From assembly GCF_012273895.1 (NCBI RefSeq), contig NC_052118.1, positions 5,295,164 through 5,359,163 of the forward strand: a stretch of DNA of 64,000 nucleotides. The letters are read 5' to 3'. The notes under the pieces were generated by a model. The model was not told the DNA's origin. It saw nothing but the letters and a program-made list of their open reading frames with translations, and did no database searches. Position numbers and translations under genes: made by a program. This document shows positions 50,997 through 63,343 of the stretch, piece after piece. Origin of the DNA: Zerene cesonia (Eukaryota; Arthropoda; Insecta; Lepidoptera; Pieridae). Positions within the stretch are counted from its first letter, which is position 1; every line of letters starts with the position of its first letter.

Positions 50997-51109
50997 AAGA
51001 CATTTCAAAATACTTTTAGAGTGAATTAACGTCACTAATAAGTGTAGGTACTTAATGCTGCTCATTTGTTCTTGTTTTACTTGAATTATTGGTAGCTGTG
51101 TTTTCTAAA

Positions 51110-51330
51110 ACATCTTTTATTAGTTTCACCTGTATGTTTGTAAGTATCATTCATTCATTTCGATCGATTTTGACTCAATTTATATGGATGGATTATTTAA
51201 ACTTTGTATACTTACCAAGATCGGAACTTTGTATACTTACAAAGCAATAATTTAACTAGCCTATCTTAGTATCGTAAGTAGGAACGCGACCGTGCGTATA
51301 TTCTGTATAAGAGCTAGCGAGTTTTTAACT
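51110..51330 (+). repeat. Dispersed repeat, partner of 33765-33990
   Basis: It shares TTTTATTAGTT, CTGTATGTTTGTA, CGATTTTGACTCA and ATTCTGTATAAGAGC in the same order with the other copy. Origin unknown. Confidence 0.55.
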
Positions 51331-54267
51331 ATATTTATTTGATATGCACACGTAGACGCTATCTTTTAGCGAATAATTGTATGCTGATTGTTGCCCGTAA
51401 TAAAAAAGAAATCGTATATATTTCCGTCCTATTTTTAACCTCATGTAAAAAAGGATGTTAATGTATAATATCATCTTTATCATATCACCTTCTAAATCCG
51501 AACAATTTCAAACGGATGAGCCAATTTGAGTACGACTTTAATCGAATGACTTATTTGTCGAGATGATTCCAATCTATGTTTGGTGTAAATTGAAGCAGTT
51601 CTCTTGATGATAATCATAGGAATAGTATCAGTAGGTCCGGACGTTAGCGAATAATGAGGATAGGAATTTAACGCTTTTGCAAGTAGTAGCGGTGACCGAG
51701 TATAAATTTTTTTTTGTACAGAAAATGCTAACAATTAATTAACGAGTTACAATGAAATGTAGAAACTTTCTTTGAATGTTATTATATAGGTTTAGTATTT
51801 AGGTTTAGTATATATATATATGTGGTAATAGCAATGTCCATTGTCCAGGAAGACATTAAGTTTTTATATTGCATCAATCTAGGCTTAAAAAACAACTTCT
51901 CACTAGATATTATAATTTTTTTGTTTCGTTATATGATGAGGCATTATTTTTGCAAGGTGTAATAGATGTATAATTAAGTTTTTGTCTTCCTAAGGTCAAG
52001 GTAAGATCAGCAATCAATCTTGATCTTGTATAGTATATGTCTTAGGTATGTACCTTGCAATATTGGTTAAATAGAATAAGTGCGTTTTAGATTTTTACTC
52101 TTATTAGTTCCCGAGTCTAATACTTTCTTAATCATAATGTAAAGGATTTTTTCAAAATTATTCACTGAAAGGCTTGGATTGTTTCCAATATTAGACTTAA
52201 ACTGCTTAATGAATGTAAATGTGTACTTTTAAAAATTCATACAAATATATGGTTATAACGAAATAAAGTTATCCATGGTGAATATTTCACTAGTTCAACT
52301 AAAATAGCTTCGTGTCACAGTTATTGCGAGCGGGAGTGCAGCAAACTCGTGGGCAGTAGGTACAAGCACAGTACAAGTGTCAATAAAATATTCATTACTC
52401 ATATGTCGTAGCGGCATCCTCTATAGTGGGAACGATACGTTGTTCAAAACAATAAATGCATTGTTTTTGCGACATTCTGTAACTATTGTTACATCACGGA
52501 TTTGCGTCTATTCACAGTAAGGGAAAACCGCGTAAAAACAAATGTACATTGTTAACAAACTACTAATTTACTGTAGACTTATTAATCGTTTGTAATACCG
52601 AACAAGTACCTATTTACATAAACTTCTATCAGCAGTTAGCACTTCTTTGATTGCTTATTCCTATTAATCGGTAATTTTTTTGATTCTTATATTAAGTAGA
52701 ATATTAAGTAGAAGATCTTTACATTAAGTATTCGCCTCAGTTTCACCCACGGTAATTGCAGCTTTCTAATGGTAAAAAGAAATTGTAATCGGTCCAGCCG
52801 TTCACATGATGGCGTGACCAAGGGAAATAGGAATTCATTTTTTATATATATATAGAAACGCTAATAGGTACTGGGTGGAGCTCGCGGCTTCACTCGCTTG
52901 GTATCGGTATTTCTCACCAAACTACGTAGTGAAGAAACATACTGTACAATAGATAAGTGTTAGGCATTATTGCCAGCGAAGCAATCTCCTTCATAGAGGG
53001 TGAGTCGTTCTTGTCTTGTGGTCATGGAGTAAAAATTATACAATAATATTATAATTACTGAGTTAAGAAGAAATTACGTAAAAGATAATTTAATCCAAAA
53101 ATACATCATCACATATGTTTTTTTCTTATGTTATACTGAACTGTCATTTGGGATCACTTGCTTAAAATAAGATTGGATTTGATTTGGAGTTAAATTATAA
53201 AAACACCCCTGTAGGAGGAAAATCTAATGGAAAAATCCAACGATGAGTAACGAAGCTGACGCAGCGGATGTAAGTATTTGTAGGTGAAAATTGTGCATTG
53301 GCGCACTTCCTTATGTTCTTTTAATGTAGTGAAATTTCGCCAGTTAATATGTCAATTTAGATAATTGGACTTCAACTCTATGAAATAATGAAGTTACATT
53401 AAAGGTAAAAAAGACGTTGGCACCCTGTGTTATCGGATTTTATTGGCATTCAGACGCATTGAAATATGAAACTGTTGAGGTTATTCTATTTATTTACACT
53501 GAAGGCGCTTTAAGGGCGTAATCATTTTATTAGATTATCATTGTGATTACATTTGCGAATAAATATTAATTCTATGTAATTGATAAAAATAATAAGTAGA
53601 TTAAAATACATGTATTTTTATTTTATCAATATCAAACTGAACAAGTTCTATTAAACATATACCATAGATAGGTCAATGATCATCATAAACAACATAATAT
53701 ATCTATGACATATGTATCTATGGATAGGATATTATAATATCGCACATGCAACGTGTTGCAACAGGATTAGTACAGAAGTACCATCCTTGTTTCCATTAAC
53801 TATTATACAACAAACATAATAGTAAGCAAAGTGTAGATAATCGTATTGCAAGATATGAGTAGGTACATTGTGTTTGCCGGGTTGCGTATTATTGTCGACA
53901 CTCAAATGCAATTGCACCAATGTACAAACGCGAAGTGCACCGTAACCGAATGTGATATAAATAGAATAGAGATGAACACGAGTAGCTGTCTGTGGGTTAG
54001 ACGTTGCGACCCGGTTACGCTAATCCCCAGTAGTGACCAGCCTATAAATCCTCTGGTCACGCGCCAGTCACGTGGTCCTTGTAAACAAACAACATCAAGA
54101 TTATTACACGGCCACAATGAGATGCCACATGTAAGAAGACTATCTATTACAATCTACCATTTATCATACTTAGACGGAATCAGGGCGTTGATTAAATTTT
54201 CTGTCCAGACGGATTAATACATAATTATAGAAATAGGAGTTTGCTGACAACATGTATTTATGTATTA

Positions 54268-54455
54268 CTAGCTGCGCCCCGCGGTTTCACCCGCGTAAGT
54301 CCGTATCCCGTAGGAATATCGGGATAAAAAATAGATGTTGGCCGATTCTCAGACCTACCCAATATGCTTACCAAATTTCAGAGGAATCGGTCAAGCCGTT
54401 TCGGAGGAGTATGGCAACGAAAACTGTGACACGAGAATTTTATATATATAGATCT
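54268..54455 (+). repeat. Dispersed repeat, CTAGCTGCGC type
   Basis: CTAGCTGCGCCCCGCGGTTT and CCGTATCCCGTAGGAATATC match the 5' part of 26207-26425. The 3' part differs (CCAAATTTCAGAGGAATCGG, ending in a TATATATAG run), so this is a related subfamily. Confidence 0.7.
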
Positions 54456-55911
54456 AATTGTTGTTTAAATAATACTAGATAAGTAGCGATTTTCTGGTAC
54501 GATTTTCTCTATAAAACTAAAGTGAGTAAAATGTGCCATTCAGTTGGCATTTTTTGGTAAAAATTTGATAACTTCCTCATGTTCGTAATTAAAATTTATA
54601 ACCAGTATGTTAGAATGCTATACTAGAATATACCTTGTTGTATAATAAAAGCCAAGCTTCTAAAATAACAGAGTTTTCAAAACACAACGGTAAAAATCAT
54701 TGTTGCATTTTAATATTTAAAAGGGTAATCATTCCATAAACTAAAGCAGTCGTAGCAGTCTAGAAACATAAAGTTCTCGGTTAGCTTTCTCTATATGCTA
54801 TACAATGTTGATCGCGAAGAGTGGACTTTGTATCTCAATGTAAGAAGATTGGGTGATTATTTATGACGGAGGGCGTTATGGGCTGCAGTCGCTTAGGGCA
54901 CAGTTGCAACAACTTTAACTACAAGGTTATACAATTTGATGAATATTGCCCTCGCCTTGCCATTAAAGTCTTTGTTTATGATGTTATTTTTAGTATATTC
55001 TAAGGTAAATAACCGAGTATTTTAGTAAATCAGTGAAATTTTCTGTTTATTAGTGTGTAAAAACTTTATAACCCCCTTTGACGCAAATTGCGCGCAAAAA
55101 AAAACTGTAACACCTACTACTGTAGGTACCTACTCACTTATTTACTTATATATTATACTCTTTTCTTCTCGTTTATGGTTGCGATCGAATTTCGATTAAT
55201 AGTTAGATTTTTACTGAAACAAACACCTGACTGTAACATACAATGTTTGTCCCCTTTGTTGTCTTGTCGTCATTTCTAAGAATAAATTTATTTGGCGCTA
55301 CTGCTATGCTGTGAAATTACTGTGTCAGCCTGAACAGTTCAACATTATCTCTAATCATAATTTTTTATTAGGTTAGGTTAACAATAGGGAACTCTATATG
55401 CATTCAACATAATATTACTAATTACTTATTCCTTTCCTCTTTGACACCATGAAATGATTTTGAATTATGAACCATAATATGTTGAACCAGGGTAATTTTA
55501 ATAGCTATTATTAGTAATGAGGGTCAAGAAGAATGAGCTTTCTTGTCAAAATAAATAAACAAAATACCACTAATAATTGTGATAACATTAATCTCTACAC
55601 GTGGCGTCTCTGACCCTAGGATCTCCTAGTCAGTAGTTTTCCATTAGATTCACCAAGACTGTCGGTTGCCTACCTCCAGTGAAGCGGTTAAGTAACTATG
55701 TCAGGTCAAACGTATATAAATAATGTTACGGACCTCGGTGTAAACCTCACATATGTTATAAGTAATACCTGCATTTCTATGAGTATATTCTTGCCGTAGT
55801 GATAAATATATATATTCCGGTATAAAATTACCTTCGAAATATACATATGTTTTTGTGTAATTATGATTAATAAAAATCATTTATTGGGTTGAAAGTATAT
55901 ATATATACTTA

Positions 55912-56125
55912 CTAGCTTTTAATAGCTTTCCGTCTGCAGCTTCGACCAAGTAAGGAAATTCCCATGGGAATGAGATGTTTCCTCGCGGCAAAAGTAGCCT
56001 ATCTCACTCTTCAGCATCCTATTTCCAGACACAATTTTTTTTTTTTTTCGGATGCTATTGTGTATGAGAAAGTTTGTTTGTTTGTTTTTCTTCCACGGCG
56101 TAATTAAACAAACGAACCAACACAC
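55912..56125 (+). repeat. Dispersed repeat remnant, CTAGCTTTT type
   Basis: CTAGCTTTTAATAGCTTTCC, CTGCAGCTTCGACCAAGTAA and CCCATGGGAATGAGATGTTT follow the usual order for these elements. A T-run interrupts it at about 56036-56048. Confidence 0.5.
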
Positions 56126-56188
56126 TTTCTCATTTATAGTATTAGCTAGTAAGGATAATACTATACTTATACTTTTATCATAAGTGAA

Positions 56189-56393
56189 GTCCCGTGTCCC
56201 CTAGTGGGGTATGGGGCAGATGATGTACATCCGTTTCACGGATCGATTTTCTATAGGGACAAGTAGGTGATCAGCCTTCTGTGTCCTGCCAGAACGAGAC
56301 ATTTTTTTTTGTGCGTCCCCACCGGGAATTGAACCCAGGACCCCTCGGTTCTACGCTCACGCGTTAACCACTGTACCAAGGAGGCGGTCATAC
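56189..56393 (-). mobile_element. tRNA-derived SINE
   Basis: On the minus strand: CGCCTCCTTGGTACAGTGG (A box) and GGGTTCAATTCCCGGTGG (B box), then a body ending in GGGGACACGGGACTTCAC. The head sequence also occurs at the ends of the two direct repeats near 46.0 and 47.0 kb. Confidence 0.8.
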
Positions 56394-56769
56394 TTTTATC
56401 ATATTTGACTGTAAATATGTTATTTGTAAAAAAATAATAAACTTACGGTATCAAAAACGGCAAATAAATTCTTAGCTATACCCGTAACTCGTGATCCTTC
56501 AAATAATTATAATACATATTAAAAGAAATGTTGGTATGAACTATAAAGTATAGGACCGTCATTCTCTAGAATATAGGTAATATGACCTTTGATTCTGCCT
56601 TAGGAAAGATTAGAATAACTTTCACTATAATATAGTAGATTTTATATTTAAATGTGCGTGTAAATCGTGTCTTTTACATTAAGGATTATGAAAGTTTACA
56701 TTGGCGGATCATCATACGTTATTTTATGCGCTAGGAAAAAATTCCCTTTGAATAATGTATAACCTGATC

Positions 56770-56900
56770 AAACACCTCCTATGCGTTAGTGAGGTGACCG
56801 TTTCTATGGCTAACGCGAGGACGTAGACCGATGTGTCCTGGGTTCGATTCTCTATGCGCACTTCAAATAAAAGATCTAATGGGTAGAAGACAGAATGTGA
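56770..56900 (+). mobile_element. Possible tRNA-headed SINE (decayed)
   Basis: GGTTCGATTCTCTATGCGCA gives a good B box, and an A-box-like TATGGCTAACGCG lies about 40 bases upstream. It lacks cloverleaf pairing for a working tRNA, so a SINE remnant is more likely. Confidence 0.45.
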
Positions 56901-59123
56901 TGTGTAATGCATCTGCCCCGCACTTCATACACGATAATTCATTTTCAATTTTACACACAAGAGTGACAACATTTATCGATTGCGATTTCCAGAAACATGC
57001 GCGCCCATCGACACATTCTCATCGAAGACGTATTTTTCGTTAGAAAAACAAAACGACTGATTTAGTTAATACAATGAAAAAATATGACATTGAATTATAA
57101 CTAAAGCTTACAAACTACGATGTTGAATAGTACTTATTTAAAATTTTCTTCATAAAACATTTTATTTATTGGTTACTAGCTGACCCGGTGAACTCGCAAC
57201 GCCATAGAACATTTTTCTACTCATCTTTCCTTATTTTTATTACATTTCAAACCTGGACTGTTACGGATGTATCAAAACCAACATTATCAAAATCAGCCAT
57301 TCTCAAATTTTACCGCGACAAACGAAAAACGATAGATTTTTATCAAATCATGTCGAATTTTTCATCATAAATACAGTGAGATTAAGGGAATATAGCGAGT
57401 TCCATTACGCTTGCGCTTAAACTTGTGCATTACAGTATAATATATCTATATCTTTTGCACTATTGGCGATTGGCTTAACCGGTTATAGAAATAGAAAGCA
57501 ATTCGTTGGAGATAATGTTTATTTATACATTGAGGTATTATTAAAATTTTTACTTATACCTATTATCGTATGTGTAAATCGAGTGGATTTTAATTCTCCG
57601 CTTTCGTAGAAAAAATTAAATTTCACTAAGGGCGTCGGTTATAATCTGGCTTTTGACTGCAAAATCCTTCATAACTGTTTTTAAATGAAAGCATGGGCAA
57701 TGTGTTTTGACTACAACAAATACATAATACATGTTATAGGTAATTTGAAAGATTTTGCCGTTTACAAATTACTTACAAAAGGCGTCTTCAGTTTACAGCT
57801 CGCAGATAAGTATTCTCTCCAAGGACAAATACATAATAATTAATTTACTTTAAAACAACATTTAATAACCGCGTTATACATATCAATAAAGTTATTGGCA
57901 TTAAGTTGTTGAGTAATTATTACGTTCCTAGATTGTTGCTACGTAATGTTTGCTTTGACTTATAACATTTATTTAGTATTGATCACTAGCAGTTCGCTCC
58001 GATTAGCGCGTTCAAACAAATTAAATTTTAATTCTTCATTTTTATGTTTCAGTATACGACGACTTATTTTATATTCACAATTATACGGGCTGTAGCCGAG
58101 CCGACATTTCACCCGTAGACTAAATAAAGTATGGATAAAAAATTGTCTTGGAAGCCCAGAAATGAGCGCTCTATAAATGCTTAGTTTGGTGACTTTCATG
58201 TGATCTTTCACTTGCCTAAAACATTTCTATGGGGTCTGGTCTGGGTCTTCAATTATTTTCAAATAAAATTTTGAACGTGAACAACTGGAGAATTTCAATA
58301 ACATTTGATTTAAGATAAAGGTATAATAACCATCGGAATAAACTTAAAAAAAATTTCTTTATAAACTATATTTAGGGTTTCACCTATAGGAGCCAATATA
58401 TTAAGGATGCGTTGTTCTATTAAGTCAAACACATCTTTTTAAATTTTAGCTAATTTTTAAGTAATTTTATTTAAAATAAAATCTTAATGAGTCTTGAAGT
58501 AAATAGCAACAGCAAATAAGCGATACATACGATAATAATTTATTCGTAACTATTGTTTTATAGTAATAAGCAGGTTCATTTCAATTATGAATAGGTAGTT
58601 CAGGAAGAACACAGGAACATCAGTTCAGAAGATTGGGCTTTCAGAAAGATAAGTATTCTGTTACAACGATATCTTTTTAAATGCGATCCATCTTAAAATA
58701 TTATTTTGGGCCCTGTTTACATTTAAATGATTATAGAGACACAATAATATTCCTATGATGCAATATGTATAAAAAAGTAATTTTATTTATTTTAACTTAT
58801 TTGGTTGAGTTGTAGAAAAAGATTTAATCCGACATTTTGTGGAGATATATACGTGGCGATATTGTTATACCTACGTTATGTCTAACGACACATTGTGTCG
58901 ATCACAAGCAGACAACGATTTTCGATTGCTTACTAAATGTCAGCCACAACACGAATTTTTCGATGTGGTCTTTCTGCGATTGTCAAAACAAGTCATGAGC
59001 GTTGTTTTAGAGCCATAACACAAATTTTGCCACGTGAATGTATATGCAATCCTGTAACCACCAACCGTTGTAATGTATTTATCGCTCAATGAGCGTGATT
59101 TGTCTTTAAGCAGCATAATAGCT

Positions 59124-59359
59124 TCAGTATGTACTGGAACTGTTGCCCCTCATTGCTACACTCATTCGTCTAACAGGAGTGGTTAGGGGTCTGGTCACCG
59201 GCGGGTGTCGAGATCTAGTGGGCCTTGGTGGTAGCCTCGAATCCGTGCTAGCTCGTGCACGAAATTCATCAATGGTTTCACTGGAAGAATTGGAATCACT
59301 ACGAATCACACCCCTTTCTTTTTCTTCTTCCTCGAAATCGAATTCAGTCCAACGACGAC
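59124..59359 (-). CDS. 3'-terminal coding exon of an unrecognised protein
   Basis: After a strong acceptor (TTTTTTTCAG) the exon reads RRWTEFDFEEEEKERGVIRS, a Ser-rich stretch, then TIDEFRARASTDSRLPPRPT and a Pro/Arg-rich tail ending SSSTY and a stop at 59124-59126. The exon enters with two bases of a split codon. Acidic cluster, Ser run and basic-proline tail look like a disordered C-terminus of a larger cytoplasmic or membrane protein. Upstream exons would lie beyond the retrotransposon and the final gap. GC content and codon use are clearly higher than in the flanks. No family is recognised. Confidence 0.6.
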
Positions 59360-59440
59360 CTGAAAAAAACAAAGGTTTCGTGTTGGGATTACACAATCTT
59401 TTTAAACATTTAGGAAAAAATCTTATTACAATAATATATT

Positions 59441-59799
59441 ATATATGATCAAACGAACTTCAGAGTGAAGTTCGATCATTATTATATGAATCGCTTCATT
59501 CGAAGATATTATTTACCATGTAGTCCCCTTTTTCAATGCTAGCAACTACGCACGCGTTTAGATTTTTTTTTTTTTTTTTAATGAGGGTATTCCAACCTGA
59601 CAAGTATTTGCTTGTCCTGTACAATATTCATTATTTTTAGAGCATACAATCTTACAAAACTTTGGGTTTGGGTGGGATGGGTGTTAATATCTTCGAATGA
59701 AGCGATTCATATAATAATGATCGAACTTCACTCTGAAGTTCGTTTGATCATATATTATATTTCATCGCTTCATTCTTCAGATATTATTTACCATGTAGA
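59441..59799. repeat. 71-bp perfect inverted repeat plus a third partial copy
   Basis: Bases 59441-59511 are the exact reverse complement of 59685-59755, 173 bases apart. Each arm also contains a small stem (CGAACTTCA GAG TGAAGTTCG). A third partial copy lies directly after, with GATATTATTTACCATGTAG shared by about 59505-59523 and 59780-59798. Lying next to the recombinase end of a DIRS-like element, this nest of inverted and direct repeats fits the terminal and internal complementary repeats of that group. Confidence 0.8.
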
Positions 59800-59896
59800 T
59801 GTTAAGAGATAAAAGTTTTGTAAGAACTAATTTGGGTGCAAGTTTAAAATATCAGCATTATTCGATTTTGAAAATTAACAAAAGTATTATTAAATA

Positions 59897-60560
59897 TTAA
59901 TCCTGCAAGATTGATTCAGCTAATTCGTTTTCATTAATTACATTCAGTTTATAGAACCTTGCAAAGGTTTCGGAATGTTTTGTCCAACCAGCAGTTTTAC
60001 GTATTTTACCAACGCATACGCCACTAGCACAAGCAGTAGATGTTGAAGCGTGCCTTGTGCTATGTGCACTAAATATTGAAATGTTGACGCCACTTTTCGA
60101 TAAAACATTTTGGATCCAACGGCTGATTGTTTGAGATGTGGCAGTTTTATTGTTATTATTATTTTTTTTGTATTTTTACTTGATTTCAATTTGAATGCTC
60201 CCTTAAGATGTTTTTTACGCATTCATTCGACCCGATATTATTTCCCAAGATTAAAGATAAGGCAGACCTGTGTGTATTTAAGGTACCATACGAGGCCCCT
60301 TTGTTAACCTCTTCTGTCAAAAAAGATATAACTGACGCTACTGTACTTTCAAATTTGAAATATTTCTATCTAGACAAAACTGCCACCATAGTTTATAAGT
60401 TACGTTATATTGTTTCTAAGTGTTACCGGAAAGCGATGCCAACATTAGTTCTCTAGCTTCCGATGGTATGTTACGCCATAGGAAGGCTTCACGGAGAGCC
60501 TCGCTGCAGCCAACGTAAGATGCGAGTATAGCGGGCGCGACAGAGGACTGGAACGAGAAT
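59897..60560 (-). pseudogene. DIRS tyrosine recombinase, broken
   Basis: The C-terminal part (stop at 59897-59899) keeps the catalytic pattern: HSTRH (H-x-x-R), then GWTKHSETFARFYKL with the nucleophilic Tyr. Further upstream EAFLWRNIPSEARELMLASL and an SVISFLTEEVNKGASYGTL stretch are recognisable in other frames. They are interrupted by an in-frame TAG and at least two frameshifts. The enzyme would have inserted the circular cDNA. Confidence 0.8.
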
Positions 60561-60719
60561 GTGTCAGATTCGTATCAGCTTTAAAATACATAATGTCTGA
60601 TGCTATTAGCTCTCTGACGAGAGAAAACCACGGCTGGAAGGCCACCACGGAAAAATTAGTATCCCACACGCTTCACCATTTACAATTTTTTGTAAACATC
60701 TTTATATAAGAGAAAATGG

Positions 60720-61400
60720 AAACGCATAAAAATATATATTATGCCAATATTTTATGGTGAATGTGCCGACACATGACTCATCAGGGTCGGGATGTCACGA
60801 AACGTAAGTTCTGCGTTTGGTATAGGTGCGAGAAGCGAACGAATCAACATCTGGTTTACCTAATGCTCTTACGATATTTTGATATGTTTGATTGGATAAA
60901 TTCCTCTCAATATCAGGATTTATTCTTCTTGACTCTTTGTCAGCGTCAACATTATCTTTAGTATTAATATAAGATGCAAACAATTAAATGTTTCGATGCT
61001 CGCACCATTGCCACAGTTGCTTTGTTAGTTTATTAACGTGTTATCAATTCGCAGTCAGTTTCTGTTTCTGCAGTCAGTTTCTGCAAATAACTTAAAAAGG
61101 CAGCCATTAACTCCAAATAATTTATGTTATAGATGTTTTCACTTTCTTTCCAAGAACCATGAACTCGTTTATTATTGCAAAAACCACCCCAACCTGTCCT
61201 TGATGCATCTGAAAAAATTTCTAATGTGAATTTTGAAGTTTCCATAAAATTAGTTTTATTGTATATATTTTGAGACCACTATTTTAATTCGTCTAGAATA
61301 TAATTTGATAACTGAACTTTGTTATCATAATTATTATGTTGTTTTAAAAATAAATATTTTTGACGTTCTAACATCTTAGTATAAAGCCACCCGTATTTAA
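60720..61400 (-). pseudogene. DIRS RNase H and following domain, broken
   Basis: FSDASRTGWGGFCNNKRVHG followed by NINYLELMAAF is the RNase H signature (catalytic Asp in FSDAS, Glu in YLEL). NVDADKESRR and KPDVDSFASRTYTKR follow. A Trp codon expected after TYVS is now TGA, and the N-terminal part is split between frames. Confidence 0.8.
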
Positions 61401-62250
61401 TAGCAGGACAAGCTGCTACAAAGACTCATTAGATATGAGAATTCACGAATTGTACAAACAGGTAATTTTGAAACCTTATTAACTATATGTGCAATATTAT
61501 TACGTTTACCATCAGGCAACGACAGAATTAGGTTGCCTGTATATATTATATATAAACCCAAGAAATTTACGTTCTTATCTTTGAGTCAATGAACTTTTTT
61601 CAAGATTGATTACAAAGTCTATACAAGACAATAGTTCTATTGTTTCATTTACATTATGTAGGCATTCTGTATAAATTTTAACAATACATAAGATATCGTC
61701 GAGATAAATGATTGATTTTAAAGCTCGACGTCTAAGGGATGTTATAACTTCCTTCATTAATTTAGTAAACATTCTTGGGGCAAAAGAAAGACCATAGCTT
61801 AGCCATAATCAGCCATAATATGACCATAGCTTTAAACTCGTAAGTTACATTAACACCATTATTGTTAACATGAAACCGTATATATTTGTGAAATGCCGGC
61901 TTAATTGGTACTAAAAGATACGCCTCTTTGAGGTCTATTGTAGCCATGAAACCATTTTATGATCTTCCACTTTAAAGTGGCATTTTGCAATAAATTTACT
62001 AAGTTTTTAAGATTTAATATTAATTTCTTACCACCGTTTGGTTATGTGCTAAAAATATATTTGACACATATTCGCCTTTAATGCGGTTACAAACGTGAAT
62101 AGCTCCCAACTGTATGAGGTTATTTATTGACAAAGACATCTTTGTCCTGCCTCGACCAATATTGGGTACGCACAGAATTTTGGTAAACCTTATTAGAAAA
62201 TGGTATATCAACCCCTTCTCTAACCCAATTAAGAACGGTTATATTACGAG
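61400..62250 (-). pseudogene. DIRS reverse transcriptase, broken
   Basis: MATIDLKEAYLLVPI carries the first catalytic Asp, and KSIIYLDDILCI carries the YxDD box (plus-strand 61697-61708). The two lie in different frames and several stops intervene. Confidence 0.85.
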
Positions 62251-62259
62251 TAATTTTTC

Positions 62260-63110
62260 GCCCACAGTTGTAGAATAAGGTAATTCTTCCGGCATGTACC
62301 TGATTTATTGTAGTTTTAGTGCACGATATTTGCTCGAGCTGGTCATTTTTGGCTGTGAGGAGGGAGTTGGTCTTTGAATGTTCTTCTTGTATATCTACTC
62401 GCCCCCCCCTGTTCGACTGAAAGCGAGAAGGTGTCTGCCAGTTTCCCTGAACACTACTGCGTGTTGTGGGTGCTGTATGGAACTGTGAACTAGACGGTTT
62501 TGAAAACAAACTCCATGGTTGTTTTCTTTATTTGTTGACCTTGCTTTGTAATAACCTTCGAAGCTTTTTTATTTTATCAGATAAAATGTTTCCAAACAAA
62601 TTATTATCCCGTTCAGACTGATCGACAACTTGCAAAAAAGATTTGTCTAAACTAGGTGTAATAAACTTTTTTCTTGTTTCAGTTTGTTGATGTCGGAGAG
62701 TATTCGACAACCATCACTTATCAATTTAATAGCCTCCATCTTATTTTCGTTGCTAATTAGCAAGTTTAAGCCTCTATTAACGGCCGTTATACTGGCAACT
62801 AGTTGTTGCAGTGAATTAGCCATTTTCTTATCACGGAATTTACAAAATTCAGAGATCGTAGCCTGAACATCCGGATTTAATGTAGTAAATAACAATTTTT
62901 GGGAATCAATAAGCCTTTTTTAAGGATCGGCAACCATATGTTGGCGAGACTCGTAAATATTTTCACCATATTCCGAGATCCCATCACTAGCTTCACCCAA
63001 AGCTGCTAAGATATCGGGTTCTAATTTAACAGGTTCCAGTCGAGAGGCCCTCGTCTCAATCGTTACTGGTTCGTTTGCTTGAAGCACGGTTGGATCAGTC
63101 AAATATCTGT
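62260..63110 (-). pseudogene. DIRS gag-like ORF, broken
   Basis: Fragments in several frames: KLEPDILAALGEASDGISEY, then FTTLNPDVQATISEFCKFRD with KKMANSLQQLVASI, then SERDNNLFGNILSDKIKKL, then AGRITLFYNCGRKITRN leading into the RT. Stops and frameshifts separate them. Confidence 0.7.
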
Positions 63111-63186
63111 AACTACCGGCAAGGAATTTGTCGGTGGATCAGTTACTGGAAAATCTTGATTCCATTCAAGTATTGATCCAGCGGAT

Positions 63187-63262
63187 TTAAGTATGGACAC
63201 CGTTTCCATACTTAAATTCGCTCGACCCGATAACAAAAAAAATTGTTATCGGGGGTACTTAT
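63187..63262. repeat. Two small inverted repeats upstream of the DIRS gag
   Basis: TTAAGTATGGA pairs with a TCCATACTTAA a few bases later, and CCCGATAACAA pairs with TTGTTATCGGG around an A-run. They lie in the element's 5' leader, just before the gap, and may be part of its terminal structure. Confidence 0.6.
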
Positions 63263-63343
63263 AGTTCAAAATTATTTAAGATTATTTTATTTTATTTATA
63301 AGTTGATATTCAACGAATAACCCATCGTGCTATTATCTCGAAT

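Larger units (their letters stand above)
45341..59123. other. 13.8 kb without a convincing gene
   Basis: I find no multi-exon gene on either strand. Contents are a diverged direct repeat (45914-46078 and 46852-47035), dispersed repeats, two or three tRNA-headed SINEs, short perfect stems at 48692-48730 and 50963-50996, and an orphan TATA-like site at 47895. It could be upstream regulatory DNA of the IGF-like gene or an intron of a gene reaching past the window. Confidence 0.5.
59441..63343 (-). mobile_element. Degenerate DIRS-like (tyrosine-recombinase) retrotransposon, 5' end in gap
   Basis: Minus orientation, order gag-like (63.1-62.3 kb), reverse transcriptase (about 62.25-61.4 kb), RNase H and downstream region (61.25-60.5 kb), tyrosine recombinase (60.5-59.9 kb), terminal repeats (59.8-59.44 kb). 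This order and the lack of integrase or LTRs are diagnostic of DIRS elements. Many stops and frameshifts show it is dead. It may sit in an intron of the gene whose last exon is at 59124-59359. Confidence 0.85.

Noticed and set aside
53846..54217. 123-codon plus-strand open frame
   Set aside because: No recognisable domain, no coding bias, and no supporting splice sites or start context.
56770..56900. tRNA gene
   Set aside because: A B box and a weak A box are present, but no cloverleaf or anticodon stem can be drawn, so it is listed as a SINE remnant. The same applies to 3052-3350 and 56189-56393.
57969..58211. 80-codon minus-strand open frame
   Set aside because: It overlaps a repeat-like stretch (CTACGGGTGAAATGTCGGCT on the minus strand) and matches no family I know.
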